Part shown: positions 6,661 through 6,781 of the stretch, in pieces
Numbering within the stretch: position 1 is the stretch's first letter
How the letters are laid out: each line of letters begins with the position of its first letter
Assembly (NCBI GenBank): GCA_946481605.1
Contig: CAMLPA010000179.1
Span: forward strand, 1 to 6,781
Direction of reading: 5' to 3'
Length of the DNA stretch: 6,781 nucleotides
From: an uncultured Flavihumibacter sp.
GTDB lineage: Bacteria; Bacteroidota; Bacteroidia; Chitinophagales; Chitinophagaceae
The notes under the pieces: model-generated
Seen by the model: the letters and a program-made list of their open reading frames with translations, nothing else
Databases searched by the model: none
What the model was told of the DNA's origin: nothing
Program-made: the position numbers and the translations under genes

Positions 6661-6705
6661 CCCCTTGCGTCTGCGAGGCTGTGAAGAACAAAGCAATCGC
6701 GTGAA
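6661..6705 (-). repeat. Repeat unit D (long form)
   Basis: Read on the minus strand it starts TTCACGC and ends AGACGCAAGGGG. These are the two halves of unit A, here separated by 26 bases that contain TTGCTTTG and end GCCTCGC. The same layout is seen in unit B. Confidence 0.65.
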
Positions 6706-6781
6706 ACGTCCAAAATTCAAAAATCTCCCCCATCTTTGCGCGAAAATCACCCATCAACTCCCTCAAACACATATCGGCCCT

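Larger units (their letters stand above)
6270..6781. repeat. Gene-free region with a cluster of nested, GC-rich inverted repeats
   Basis: No credible gene lies in these 512 bases. The main content is a set of related units beginning TTC(A/T)CGC and continuing into (A)G(A/G)CGCA(A/G)(A/G)GG. Plus-oriented starts lie at 6272, 6321 and 6401. Minus-oriented units end at 6630, 6705 and 6744. All left units thus face all right units across a unique centre of about 160 bases. Units of this general look (CGCAAAGACGCAAAGG) are dispersed in many Bacteroidota genomes, as far as I recall. A REP-like role, for example transcription ending between convergent genes, is possible but unproven. No transposase is present in the window. 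Confidence 0.75.

Noticed and set aside
6272..6744. CRISPR array
   Set aside because: The repeats are of unequal length, face both ways and have irregular spacing; there are no uniform spacers and no cas genes.

Overview
This window reads as a chromosomal segment of a Bacteroidota bacterium, most likely of the Chitinophagaceae type. The reasons are the protein flavour of WaaA and thymidine kinase, the lack of clear Shine-Dalgarno sites before most genes, exact matches to the Bacteroidota -7 promoter element TAnnTTTG, and a conserved hypothetical protein that I associate (from memory) with this group. Base composition is moderate and looks even across the genes. I see no tRNA, rRNA, CRISPR, phage or transposase gene.

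Layout. Positions 1-3342 hold three genes on the minus strand, read in the order aminotransferase (2188-3342), UDP-glucose 6-dehydrogenase (852-2153), UDP-glucuronate decarboxylase (1-842, cut by the window edge). Gaps are 34 and 9 bases and no terminator is visible between them, so they form a probable operon. A 90-base divergent promoter region (3343-3432) separates it from waaA (3433-4773, plus strand), the Kdo transferase of lipid A core synthesis. waaA converges with, and overlaps by 37 bases, a minus-strand conserved hypothetical gene (4737-5621). That gene is divergent from tdk (5703-6269, plus strand), with an 81-base shared control region. The last 512 bases (6270-6781) have no credible gene. 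They carry a cluster of GC-rich repeats of the TTC(A/T)CGCA...GACGCAAGG kind, arranged as nested inverted repeats.

How it works together. Ugd and the decarboxylase are consecutive steps: UDP-glucose to UDP-glucuronate to UDP-xylose. The aminotransferase makes an amino sugar nucleotide, probably from a 3-keto sugar judging by its WbpE-like motifs, but its partner dehydrogenase and oxidase are not in view. With waaA next door the left half is an envelope-glycan or LPS precursor neighbourhood. tdk is nucleotide salvage and is unrelated in function.

Most of the window is ordinary housekeeping and surface-sugar metabolism. I do not see a clear new biological system. The parts most worth a second look are the nested repeat structure at the right end, the hypothetical protein with its acidic proline-rich linker and C-terminal domain, and the unresolved substrate of the aminotransferase.
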